From the NCBI RefSeq assembly GCF_014775655.1, contig NZ_CP061274.1, positions 496,001 through 560,000 of the forward strand: DNA of 64,000 bases. The letters are read 5' to 3'. The position numbers were made by a program, and so were the translations under genes. Positions within the stretch are counted from its first letter, which is position 1. Every line of letters starts with the position of its first letter. This stretch comes from Clavibacter zhangzhiyongii (lineage in GTDB: Bacteria > Actinomycetota > Actinomycetes > Actinomycetales > Microbacteriaceae). Below, piece by piece: positions 33,518 to 42,200 of the stretch. The notes under the pieces are model-generated. The model was not told the origin of the DNA. It was given only the letters and a program-made list of their open reading frames with translations, and did not search any database.

Positions 33518-34471
33518 GTGCCCGAAGACGTGTCGTACATCCCCCGCCTCCCCACCGGCCAGCAGCACGAGCTCGTCGCGGAGGTGGACGGCCGCACCCA
33601 GCGCATGGTGATCGCGGAGGTCGGCGCCGCGCTCCGCGTGCTCCAGGTGGACGGCACCGACCTCGTCCAGTCCTACCGGGACCAGGCGCGTCCCCCCTTC
33701 TGCAGCGGCATCGTGCTCGCGCCCTGGCCCAACCGGATCCGCGACGGCATCTGGCAGCAGGGCGACGTGACGCACCAGCTCGACATCACCGAGGTCGACC
33801 GCGAGAACGCGATCCACGGCCTGCTCGAGAACGCGCCGTACCGCCTCGTCGACCGCGACGACGTCTTCGTCACCCTCGCCGCCGACGTGCACCCGCAGCG
33901 CGGCTACCCCTTCGCCCTCGAGACCACCGTGCGCTACGAGCTCACGGGCTCCGGCGTGCGGGTGACCCACGGGATCCGCAACGTCGGCGAGGCGGACGCC
34001 CCCGTCGCCGTCGGCACGCACCCCTTCCTCCGCGTCGGCGACGTGCCGACCGAGGACCTCGAGGTCGTCATCGACGCGCCCACCCACATCGAGGTGGATC
34101 CCGTCCGCCTCAACCCCACGGGCGCCCAGACCCCGGTCGAGGGCACGCGCTACGACCTCCGCGGCGGCGTCCGCGTGCGCGACGCGCAGCTCGACGACGC
34201 GTGGGCCGACGCCCGCGTGGTCGACGGCGTCACCCGCCACGGCGTGCAGGCGCCCGACGGTCGGCGCACCGAGATCTGGGCCGACGGCGAGTTCACCTAC
34301 TGGCAGGTGTTCGTGACGCCGTGGTATCCGGTCGCCGACGGCCACGTGTGGGCGGTCGCGGTCGAGCCGATGACGGCGCCGGCCGACGCCTTCAACTCGG
34401 GCGACGGGCTCATCACGCTCGAGCCCGGATCCGAGTGGTCCGGCACCTGGGGCATCGACCTCCACGACTGA
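33518..34471 (+). CDS. Aldose 1-epimerase family protein
   Basis: A 317-residue galactose mutarotase-like protein. LAPWPNRIRDG contains the sugar-binding Asn-Arg, AIHGLLENAPYRL the first catalytic His, GTHPFLRVG the second, and VEPMTAPADAFNSGDGL the catalytic Glu. Such enzymes interconvert anomers of aldoses or hexose-6-phosphates. No sugar operon surrounds it, so the physiological sugar is unknown. GTG at 33518 is set by the leaderless -10. Confidence 0.9.
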   Translation: MPEDVSYIPRLPTGQQHELVAEVDGRTQRMVIAEVGAALRVLQVDGTDLVQSYRDQARPPFCSGIVLAPWPNRIRDGIWQQGDVTHQLDITEVDRENAIHGLLENAPYRLVDRDDVFVTLAADVHPQRGYPFALETTVRYELTGSGVRVTHGIRNVGEADAPVAVGTHPFLRVGDVPTEDLEVVIDAPTHIEVDPVRLNPTGAQTPVEGTRYDLRGGVRVRDAQLDDAWADARVVDGVTRHGVQAPDGRRTEIWADGEFTYWQVFVTPWYPVADGHVWAVAVEPMTAPADAFNSGDGLITLEPGSEWSGTWGIDLHD

Positions 34472-34557
34472 TCCGGGTCGGGCGGGCCGCGCCTGACCGC
34501 GACCTGGGAGCAGTGGTCGGAGAACGAACCGGCCCGGGCGCGGCCGGCGCACCGTCC

Positions 34558-34563
34558 TAGCGT
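34558..34563 (+). promoter_or_regulatory. -10 element TAGCGT of leaderless VOC-protein mRNA
   Basis: TAGCGT ends 6 nt before the ATG at 34570. Confidence 0.55.
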
Positions 34564-34569
34564 CGGACC

Positions 34570-35019
34570 ATGACCGACGACACCGCGACCACCGCTCCCC
34601 TCCGCAGCATCACGGGCGTGCACCACGTGCGCCTCTCCGTGTCCGACCTGGCACGCTCGCGCGCCTTCTACGAGGGGGTGCTCGGCCTCTCGCCCGCCAT
34701 CGAGAGCGAGGCGGACCCGAGCGACCCGGGCGTCCTCGATGACCCGTCCGTCTTCTTCGGCGGCGTGGTCTACGGGGTCGGCGACCAGCTCCTCGGCCTC
34801 CGCCCCGTGGCGGGAGACGGCGGCACGTTCGACCCCGCGGTCCGCGGCCTCGACCACGTGAGCCTCGCGGTCCCGTCGCGCGACGACCTCGTGACGGCCG
34901 CCGCGCTCTTCGAGGCGGAGGGGATCGAGCACGGCGAGGTCATGGACCTCGAGGGCATGTCGATCCTGTCCGTGCAGGACCCGGACGGCATCAACGTCGA
35001 GCTCGTCGCCGCGGGCTGA
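34570..35019 (+). CDS. VOC family (glyoxalase/bleomycin resistance/dioxygenase-like) protein
   Basis: A 149-residue vicinal-oxygen-chelate protein made of two beta-alpha-beta-beta-beta modules. The first module opens ITGVHHVRLSVSDLARSRAFYEGVLGL with the metal-ligand His, and the second opens RGLDHVSLAVPSRDDL. The end, SVQDPDGINVELVA, has the Glu ligand. The substrate is unknown. A MarR regulator gene follows 98 bp downstream. Confidence 0.87.
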   Translation: MTDDTATTAPLRSITGVHHVRLSVSDLARSRAFYEGVLGLSPAIESEADPSDPGVLDDPSVFFGGVVYGVGDQLLGLRPVAGDGGTFDPAVRGLDHVSLAVPSRDDLVTAAALFEAEGIEHGEVMDLEGMSILSVQDPDGINVELVAAG

Positions 35020-35117
35020 TCCGACGCCCGCCTGCGGCGTCAGCCGTATTTCCCCGCTTGCGTAACATCTATCCGGTGTACTGAGCGGTACGACGAGGGA
35101 CGGCCGAGGAGGACGGG

Positions 35118-35585
35118 ATGACGACGGATCCGCTGGCGCTCGAGAGCCAGGTCTGCTTCCAGGCGGTGGTGGCCGCGCGCACGGTGGTGGCGGTCTACCG
35201 GCCGATCCTCGAGCCGCTCGGCCTCACGCATCCGCAGTACCTGGTGATGCTCGCCCTCTGGGAGCGCGACGACCGCTCCATCTCCGAGCTCGGCGTCGCG
35301 CTGCAGCTCGAGCCCGCGACCCTCACCCCGCTGCTCAAGCGCCTGCAGGTGGCCGGCTTCGTCGACCGCACGCGCAGCACGGCGGACGAGCGCGTGGTCG
35401 TCGTCTCGCTCACCGAGACGGGGCGGGACCTGCGCGCCCGGGCCCTCGACGTGCCCGCCCGGGCGGCGGCGCGAACCGGCCTGAGCGTCACCGAGCTCGA
35501 GGCCGTGAGCGACATGCTCAACGACGTGATCGGGCGGCTGAACGGGTCGCTCGCGGCAGCGGACGCGGAGGGACGCGCCGCCTGA
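35118..35585 (+). CDS. MarR family transcriptional regulator (OhrR-like)
   Basis: A 155-residue winged-helix regulator. LTHPQYLVMLALWERDDRSISELGVALQLEPATLTPLLKRLQ is the MarR helix-turn-helix, followed by the wing RSTADERVVVVSLTETG. The N-terminal LESQVCFQAVVAARTVVAVYRP carries a Cys in the position of the redox-sensing Cys of OhrR-type repressors, so peroxide sensing is plausible. No ohr gene is adjacent. ATG at 35118 has GAGGAGGAC upstream. The 98-bp leader contains AT-rich sequence where an operator could lie. Confidence 0.88.
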   Translation: MTTDPLALESQVCFQAVVAARTVVAVYRPILEPLGLTHPQYLVMLALWERDDRSISELGVALQLEPATLTPLLKRLQVAGFVDRTRSTADERVVVVSLTETGRDLRARALDVPARAAARTGLSVTELEAVSDMLNDVIGRLNGSLAAADAEGRAA

Positions 35586-35647
35586 CCGGGGCGCGTCTCC
35601 GGGGCCGGCCCGGGCGCCCGCCGCCGCGTCCTCCCGGGCCGGTCATC

Positions 35648-35653
35648 TACACT
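35648..35653 (+). promoter_or_regulatory. -10 element TACACT of leaderless membrane-protein mRNA
   Basis: TACACT ends 7 nt before the ATG at 35661. Confidence 0.55.
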
Positions 35654-35660
35654 TCCGTCG

Positions 35661-36311
35661 ATGCCTGCCCCGACCCCGATCGCCCCGCGCGTCCAGCGCG
35701 TGATCCGGGGGCTCGCCGCATCCACCACCGCCACGTTCGTGGCCGCCCTCTTCCACGAGGCCGGAGGCGGGGCCGCGCCGTCCTGGGCCGTCGTCGCGTT
35801 CGGGCTCGCGCTCGCGTCGCTGGCGGCCATCGCGCTCGCCGGATCCCGCGCCTCGCTCTGGCGCCTCACCGCGGCTGTCGGCGTCAGTCAGCTGCTGTTC
35901 CACGGGCTGTTCACGGCGGCGGGCGACGCGTCGGGCGCGGTCGTCGCGGGGGATCCGCACGCGGGCATGGCCGGGCACGGCGCGCTGCCGTCCGCCCTGC
36001 CGGGCACGGGCGCCGCGACGGCCGGCGGGGCGTCCGCGCTCGACGCCGGCATGCTCGTCTCGCACGCCGCGGCCCTCGTGCTGACGGTGCTCGCGCTCCG
36101 GCACGGCGAGTCCGCCCTCCGTGCGCTCGGCGCCGCCGCGGGCCTCCGGGTGGTGCTCGCGCTCGCGATCCCGTTCCTCCGACCCGAGGGCCGGCGCACC
36201 GCCGCGCTCACCCGCGTCGAGCGGGCGCCGATGCCGCTGCGCGACCTCCGCGCCCGCATCGGCCGGCTGCGCCACCGCGGACCGCCGCGCCGCGTCGCCC
36301 TCGCCGCCTGA
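35661..36311 (+). CDS. Hydrophobic membrane protein with His/Met loop, upstream of copper genes
   Basis: A 216-residue protein with about four to five hydrophobic segments and a basic C-terminal tail. A loop between segments three and four reads DPHAGMAGHGALP, rich in His and Met, which suits a copper-binding role. I do not recognise a named family with certainty. It lies upstream of ycnI-like and copC-like genes on the same strand, separated by 240 bp of GC-rich DNA without a visible gene, and may belong to the same copper-handling group. Confidence 0.72.
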   Translation: MPAPTPIAPRVQRVIRGLAASTTATFVAALFHEAGGGAAPSWAVVAFGLALASLAAIALAGSRASLWRLTAAVGVSQLLFHGLFTAAGDASGAVVAGDPHAGMAGHGALPSALPGTGAATAGGASALDAGMLVSHAAALVLTVLALRHGESALRALGAAAGLRVVLALAIPFLRPEGRRTAALTRVERAPMPLRDLRARIGRLRHRGPPRRVALAA

Positions 36312-36551
36312 CGCGCCGGCCGGTCCCCGCGACCGCCCGCGCCTCGGCGGCATGACCCGCCCCGGCGCGACCCGCCCGGGTGCGGGTCGCGGATCCCGCC
36401 GCCGCGGCCGGACCCGCCGCCCTCCCGCGACCCCGTCGCGCCGCGGCCGCGATGCCCCGCGCATCCGCCGCCCCTCACCCTCCGCACCGGACGTCGGCAC
36501 CGCCGCGTCCGCCCCCGGGGCCGCCCCGCGCGGCCCGGAACAGGACATGCC

Positions 36552-37316
36552 ATGACCACCTCATCCACCCCCGCCCCGCGCCGGATCCTCCGCGCGGCCA
36601 CCGCGCTCGTCGGCGGCGTCGCGCTCGCCGTGGCCCTGCCGCTCGCGGCCTCGGCGCACGTGCGCGTCTCGCCCGACCAGGCCGCGGCGGGCAGCTACAG
36701 CACGCTGACGTTCAAGGTCCCGACCGAGTCCGCGACCGCGACGACCACGAGCGTCACGGTCGACCTGCCGAAGGGCACCCCCTTCTCCAGCCTCTCCACG
36801 GAGCCGGTCCCCGGCTGGACCGCGAAGGTCACGACGGAGCGGCTCGACACCCCCGTGGAGACGGACGACGCGACCATCACCGACGCGCCCATCGAGGTCA
36901 CCTGGACCGCGGACGACGGGGTGGGGCTGAAGGCGGGCGAGTTCCAGCGCTTCACGATCTCGGTCGGCCCCGTGCCCGAGACCGGCAGCATCATGCTGCC
37001 CGCCCACCAGGGCTACTCGGACGGCTCGGTCGTCGACTGGGACGAGGCGACGCCGGCGTCCGGCGAGGAGCCGGAGCACCCCGCGCCCACGCTGTACGTG
37101 CAGGACGCGCCGCCCGCCGACTCCATGGGCTCGATGACCACCACGGCGCCCGACGCCTCCGCCGCGGCGACGACCCCGGCGCCCTCCACGGATGCCGCGA
37201 GCGGTGCGGTCGCGGTCGGCCTCGGCGTCGGGGGCCTCGCCCTCGGCGCGGTCGCGCTCGTGGTCGCGGTGTTCGCGCTCACCCGCGTGCGCCGCGAGGG
37301 CGGCGGCCAGGCGTGA
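36552..37316 (+). CDS. YcnI-like (DUF1775) copper-associated membrane protein
   Basis: A 254-residue exported protein. The signal peptide ends ASAHVRVSPDQ, so the mature protein would begin with His, the copper ligand of YcnI proteins. The DUF1775 domain continues with STLTFKVPTES and EVTWTADDGVGLKAGEF, where the conserved Trp lies. A Ser/Thr/Ala linker and a C-terminal transmembrane helix follow. The stop overlaps the copC-like start by 4 nt. It is expected to bind Cu(II) outside the membrane. Confidence 0.9.
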   Translation: MTTSSTPAPRRILRAATALVGGVALAVALPLAASAHVRVSPDQAAAGSYSTLTFKVPTESATATTTSVTVDLPKGTPFSSLSTEPVPGWTAKVTTERLDTPVETDDATITDAPIEVTWTADDGVGLKAGEFQRFTISVGPVPETGSIMLPAHQGYSDGSVVDWDEATPASGEEPEHPAPTLYVQDAPPADSMGSMTTTAPDASAAATTPAPSTDAASGAVAVGLGVGGLALGAVALVVAVFALTRVRREGGGQA

Positions 37317-38164
37317 CGCCCGGGGATCGGATCCGCCGGCCCTCGCGCCGCGCCGCCACCGGACGCCACCCGCTCGCCCGGGTGGCCGCCGCCCTCGCCG
37401 GCACCGCGCTCGCGACCGCCGCGGTGGCGCTCGCGGGCGTGGCCGGGGGGAGCGGGCCGGACGGCGCGCTGTCGGCGTCCGCGCACAACTACCTCGTGTC
37501 CAGCTCGCCCGCGGCGGGGTCGACGATCGACGCCCCGCCGTCCGAGGTCACGCTGACGTTCAACGACGTGATCCTCGACCTCGGCACCCCCGGCGACCCC
37601 GCCTCCGCGGGCGCGACCCCGGCCGTCGGCGGCTCGTCGATCGTGCAGGTCACGGGCCCGGGCGACCAGGGCACGCACTTCGAGACCGGCTGCGCGACGG
37701 ACGCCGGGCGCACCGTCTCCGTGCCGGTCGCGCTCGGCGGCTCGGGCGAGTACCGGGTGACCTGGCGCGTGGTGTCGGCGGACGGGCACCCCGTCTCGGA
37801 CTCGATCGCGTTCACGTACCAGGCGCCCGCGGGAGCCGCGGCCTCGGCCGGCACCGCCGACGGGCCGGGCTGCGCGGCGGCGGCGGGCGGGTCGGCCGGG
37901 TCCGGCGCGTCGTCGGGATCCGGGACCGGCGGGACCGCGGGATCCGGCGCGGAGGGCTCCGACCCGTCCGCCGCCGACCCGGGCACCGCGGCCGGCCAGG
38001 AGGAGGGCGTCGCGCCCTACCTCGGCGTGGTCGTGGGCGTGGGCATCGGCATCGTCGTGCTCGCGGCGGCCGCCGTGGTGCTGATCGTGGTGACCGGGCG
38101 GCGGAAGCCGGCCGGGGCGACCGCGCCGGGGCCCGACGCGGGAGACGGGCCGCCCGCGGACTGA
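37313..38164 (+). CDS. CopC domain protein with C-terminal membrane anchor
   Basis: A 283-residue protein. After a signal sequence ending SASA, the mature part starts HNYLVSSSPAAGSTID, giving the N-terminal His ligand of CopC. DUF/CopC motifs VTLTFNDVILDLG and YRVTWRVVSADGHPVSDSIAFTY, with the second Cu-ligand His in DGHPV, follow. A long Gly/Ser/Ala linker leads to one transmembrane helix and a short Pro-rich tail. GTG at 37313 overlaps the YcnI-like stop (GTGA). No fused CopD domain is present. Confidence 0.9.
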   Translation: MTPGDRIRRPSRRAATGRHPLARVAAALAGTALATAAVALAGVAGGSGPDGALSASAHNYLVSSSPAAGSTIDAPPSEVTLTFNDVILDLGTPGDPASAGATPAVGGSSIVQVTGPGDQGTHFETGCATDAGRTVSVPVALGGSGEYRVTWRVVSADGHPVSDSIAFTYQAPAGAAASAGTADGPGCAAAAGGSAGSGASSGSGTGGTAGSGAEGSDPSAADPGTAAGQEEGVAPYLGVVVGVGIGIVVLAAAAVVLIVVTGRRKPAGATAPGPDAGDGPPAD

Positions 38165-38195
38165 GCGCCGCGAGGCGGCCGCGCATGCGGACGGT

Positions 38196-38223
38196 GGGCC
38201 CGGATCCTCGCGGATCCGGGCCC
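38196..38223. terminator. 12-bp perfect hairpin between copC-like and lysR genes
   Basis: GGGCCCGGATCC (38196-38207) and GGATCCGGGCCC (38212-38223) flank a TCGC loop. It sits 32 bp past the copC-like stop and 16 bp from the stop of the convergent LysR gene, so it can serve both directions. Confidence 0.85.
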
Positions 38224-38238
38224 GTCGTCGTCCGGGGC

Positions 38239-39141
38239 TCAGCCCGCGCCCGGCCCCATCGTCTCGACCGCGCGCGCCAGGGCGTCCCGGCAGGCGCGGA
38301 TCCCCGGGCGGTCGAGGCTGCCCACGCGCGACGACGTGAACACCGTGCGCCGCGGCGAGCCCGGCAGGCCGATGAGCCGCACGTCGGGCTCGCGCCCCGC
38401 CCACACGAGGTCCGGCAGCACGGACGCGGCGTGCCCGCCGCGCACGAGGTCGATGTGGGCCTGCAGGTCGGCCGTCACGTACCGCACGTCCGGCTCGAAG
38501 CCCGCGACGCGGCACACCTGCTCCGCGAAGTGGCGCGAGGCTGTGCCCGCGGGTTCCATCACCCACGGCAGGCGGCGGGCGTCGGAGATCGAGCGCACGT
38601 CGTCGCGGCCGGGCGGGAGGCCGAGGCGGAGCGGATCCACGCACAGCTCCTCGCGGTCGAGGTCGGCCGGCCGGGGCGCCGCGTGCGCCGGGTACTGCTC
38701 GGCGATGACGAGGTCGTGGTCGCGCGCCCACACGTCGTGGAGGCCCGACTCGGGCTCGCGCATCGTGATCTCGACGCGCAGGTCGGGGTAGTCGTCGCGG
38801 AGGATCGTCAGCGCCGGCGGCACCAGCGCGAGCAGCGCGGACTGGAACGCGGCCACGCGGATGGTGCCGGAGACGTTCGCGAGCGATGCGTTGACCTCGG
38901 TCTCGGCGCGCTCCAGCCGCTCGAGCAGCGCGGTCGTGTGCTCGACGAGGATCTCGGCCTGCGGCGTGAGCACCACCCGCCGCCCGACCCGGCGCAGCAG
39001 CGTGACGCCCGCCTCCCGCTCCAGCTGGGCGAGCTGCTGCGACACCGACGACGGGCTGAACGACAGCGCGTCGGCGACCGCGCCGATCGTGCCGCGGAGC
39101 TTGAGCTCGCGCAGGAGCCGCAGCCGTCGCATCTCGAGCAC
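38239..39141 (-). CDS. LysR family transcriptional regulator, probably of putA
   Basis: A 300-residue LysR protein. The DNA-binding helix-turn-helix is GTIGAVADALSFSPSSVSQQLAQLE, followed by the linker helix and the periplasmic-binding-like effector domain from about residue 90. GTG at 39141 has GGGAGG 6 nt upstream. It is divergent from putA, the usual arrangement for a LysR activator and its target, and the 90-bp gap carries repeated ATCATCG half-sites. The effector is unknown; proline or a related amino acid is an inference from the neighbour. Confidence 0.9.
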   Translation of the reverse strand: MLEMRRLRLLRELKLRGTIGAVADALSFSPSSVSQQLAQLEREAGVTLLRRVGRRVVLTPQAEILVEHTTALLERLERAETEVNASLANVSGTIRVAAFQSALLALVPPALTILRDDYPDLRVEITMREPESGLHDVWARDHDLVIAEQYPAHAAPRPADLDREELCVDPLRLGLPPGRDDVRSISDARRLPWVMEPAGTASRHFAEQVCRVAGFEPDVRYVTADLQAHIDLVRGGHAASVLPDLVWAGREPDVRLIGLPGSPRRTVFTSSRVGSLDRPGIRACRDALARAVETMGPGAG

Positions 39142-39174
39142 GTGCGCCTCCCGCGGATCCGGCCGTCGCGTGGA

Positions 39175-39205
39175 ATCATCGGCAGGGCCGCACGATGATC
39201 ATCGG
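39175..39205. promoter_or_regulatory. Candidate LysR site: ATCATCG-N11-CGATGAT plus overlapping palindrome
   Basis: ATCATCG (39175-39181) and CGATGAT (39193-39199) form an inverted repeat with an 11-nt spacer, the classic T-N11-A geometry. A third half-site (39198-39204) makes CGATGATCATCG a perfect 12-bp palindrome at 39193-39204. The element lies in the lysR-putA divergent promoter region, within 30-60 bp of the putA start. Confidence 0.6.
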
Positions 39206-39231
39206 AAACGTTCAGCGCATCCGATGAGAGC

Positions 39232-42200
39232 ATGGTCGCACACTGGGAGGACGCGCCCGCAGCGCGGCCGACGACGGGGCTCCTGGCCCGACCCGAGACG
39301 AAGAGGCTCCGCATGACCGCCGACACCGCATCCGCATCCGACACCGCCGCCGTGCCGACCGCCGGCCACGACCGCGAGGAGCTCGCCGACCGGGCCGTCG
39401 AGCTCGTGCGCACCTGGCTCGCCGAGGCGGCCGAGCACCCCGCCGACCCGTCCGCCGAGCGCCTCGCCGGCGTCCTCAAGGACGAGAACGGCCTCGCCTT
39501 CACCATCGGCTTCGTCGACCGGGTCGTCCGCCCCGAGGACCTGCCGGTCGCCGGCAACAGCCTCGCCGCGCTCACGTCGAAGACCCCCGGCTTCCTGCCC
39601 TGGTACATGCAGGGCGCGATCCGCGCGGGCGGCATCCTCGGCCCGGTCCTCCCGCAGGTGGTCGTGCCGGTCGCGCGCCGCGTGCTCCGCGAGATGGTCG
39701 GGCACCTCATCGTCGACGCGACGAGCGACAAGCTCGGGCCGGCCATCGAGAAGCTGCGTGAGGGCGGGTCCCGCCTCAACCTCAACCTCCTCGGCGAGGC
39801 GGTGCTCGGCGAGAAGGAGGCCGCGCGCCGCCTCGCGGGCACGCGCGAGCTGCTCGCCCGCGACGACGTGGACTACGTCTCCATCAAGGTGTCGAGCGTC
39901 GTCTCGCAGCTGTCGATGTGGGCGTTCGACGAGGCCGTCGAGAAGGTCGTCGAGCGGCTCACCCCGCTCTACGAGCTGGCGTCGGAGGCCGCGGCGCCGA
40001 AGTTCATCAACCTCGACATGGAGGAGTACAAGGACCTCGACCTCACCATCGAGGTGTTCACGCGCGTGCTCGACCAGCCGCAGCTGAAGGACCTCGAGGC
40101 CGGCATCGTGCTCCAGGCCTACCTGCCCGACGCGCTCGCGGGCCTGCAGCGGCTCACCGCGTGGGCCGAGGAGCGGCGCGCGGCGGGCGGGGCGCCCATC
40201 AAGGTCCGCATCGTCAAGGGCGCGAACCTCGCGATGGAGCAGGTCGACGGGCGGATGCACGACTGGCCCGTCGCCACCTGGGCCACCAAGGAGCAGACCG
40301 ACACGCACTACAAGCGCATGCTCGAGCACGCGCTGCAGCCGACCGCGGCCGACGCCGTGAAGGTCGGCGTCGCCGGCCACAACCTCTTCGACGTCGCCTA
40401 CGCGTGGCTGCTCGCCGAGGAGCGCGGCGTCACCGACCGCATCGAGTTCGAGATGCTGCTCGGCATGGCGACCGGCCAGGCCGAGGCCGTGAAGCGCACG
40501 GTGGGCGGGCTGCTGCTCTACACGCCCGTCGTGCACCCGACCGAGTTCGACGTGGCGATCTCGTACCTCATCCGCCGCCTGGAGGAGAACGCGAGCCAGG
40601 AGAACTTCATGTCGGCCGTGTTCGAGCTGAGCACGTCGAGCGCGCTGTTCGCGCGCGAGGAGTCGCGGTTCCGCTCGTCGCTCGCCGCGGTCGACGACGC
40701 GATCCCGGCGCCGAACCGCACGCAGGACCGCCGGTTCCCGCCGGAGCTCGACGACGTGGATCCGCTCGCCGAGCCCGAGACGCCGGAGGAGCCCGAGGAG
40801 GAGGTCGACCCGCAGCTCACGAGCGTGGTCATGGGCTTCACGCGCGGCTCCCTGCTGACGCCCGACGCGCTCGTCGACCCCGACGCCTCCACCACGCCGT
40901 TCCGCAACGCGGCCGACACGGATCCGGCGCTGCCGACGAACCGCGCCTGGGGCCGCGAGATCCTGTCGCGCGTCGCCGCCTCGCAGCTCGGCGTCGCGAC
41001 CATCGACGCCGCGCGCATCGACTCCACCGACCAGCTCGACGACATCATCGACGGCGTGCGCACCGCGGCCGCCGCCTGGGGCGCGCGCTCCGGCGACCAG
41101 CGGGCCGCGCTCCTGCACCGCGTGGGCGTCGCCATCGAGCGCAACCGCGCGCGCCTCATCGAGGTCATGGCGTCGGAGACCGGCAAGACCATCGCGGAGG
41201 CCGACCCCGAGGTCAGCGAGGCCGTGGACTTCGCGCACTACTACGCCGAGCGCGCCCGCGACCTCGACCGCGTGCAGGGCGCCCGGTTCGTGCCGTCGCG
41301 CGTCACCGTCGTGGCGCCGCCCTGGAACTTCCCCGTCGCGATCCCCGCGGGCAGCATGCTCGCGGCCCTCGCCGCCGGCAGCGGCGTGGTCGTCAAGCCC
41401 GCCGGCCAGGCCCGCCGCTCCGGCGCCGTGCTGGTCGAGGCGCTCCGCGAGGCCGGCGTGCCGCGCGAGCTCCTCGCGCTCGTCGACGCCGGCGAGGCCG
41501 AGTTCGGCGAGCACCTCATCTCGCACCCGTCGGTCGACCGCGTGATCCTCACGGGCGGCTACGAGACCGCCGAGGTCTTCCGCTCCTGGCGCTCCGACCT
41601 GCCGCTCCTCGCGGAGACCAGCGGCAAGAACGCGATCATCGTCACGCCCAGCGCCGACCTCGACCTGGCCGCGGCCGACGTCGTGAAGAGCGCGTTCGGC
41701 CACGCCGGCCAGAAGTGCTCGGCGGCGAGCCTCGTGATCCTCGTGGGCTCGGTCGGGAGGTCCCGCCGGTTCCTCACGCAGCTCACCGACGCGGTGTCGT
41801 CGCTGCGCGTGGGATACCCGCAGGACCCGACGACGCAGATGGGCCCGATCATCGAGCCGGCCGCGGGCAAGCTCAAGCACGCGCTCACGCAGCTGGGCGT
41901 CGGCGAGAAGTGGCTCGTCGAGCCCGAGCAGATGGACGAGACCGGCCGCCTCTGGTCGCCGGGCGTCCGCGACGGCGTGAAGCCCGGGTCGTACTTCCAC
42001 CTCACCGAGTTCTTCGGCCCCGTGCTCGGCGTGATGCGCGCGCGGAACCTCGAGGAGGCCATCCGGTTCCAGAACGCGATCCCGTACGGCCTCACCGCGG
42101 GCCTGCACAGCCTGGACGCGCGCGAGCTCGACCAGTGGCTCGAGACCGTCGAGGCGGGCAACCTCTACGTGAACCGCGGGATCACCGGCGCGATCGTGCA

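Noticed and set aside
36312-36551. Possible gene between the His/Met-loop membrane protein and ycnI-like genes
   Set aside because: The open frames there are Arg/Pro-rich GC artefacts without a ribosome site or family similarity.
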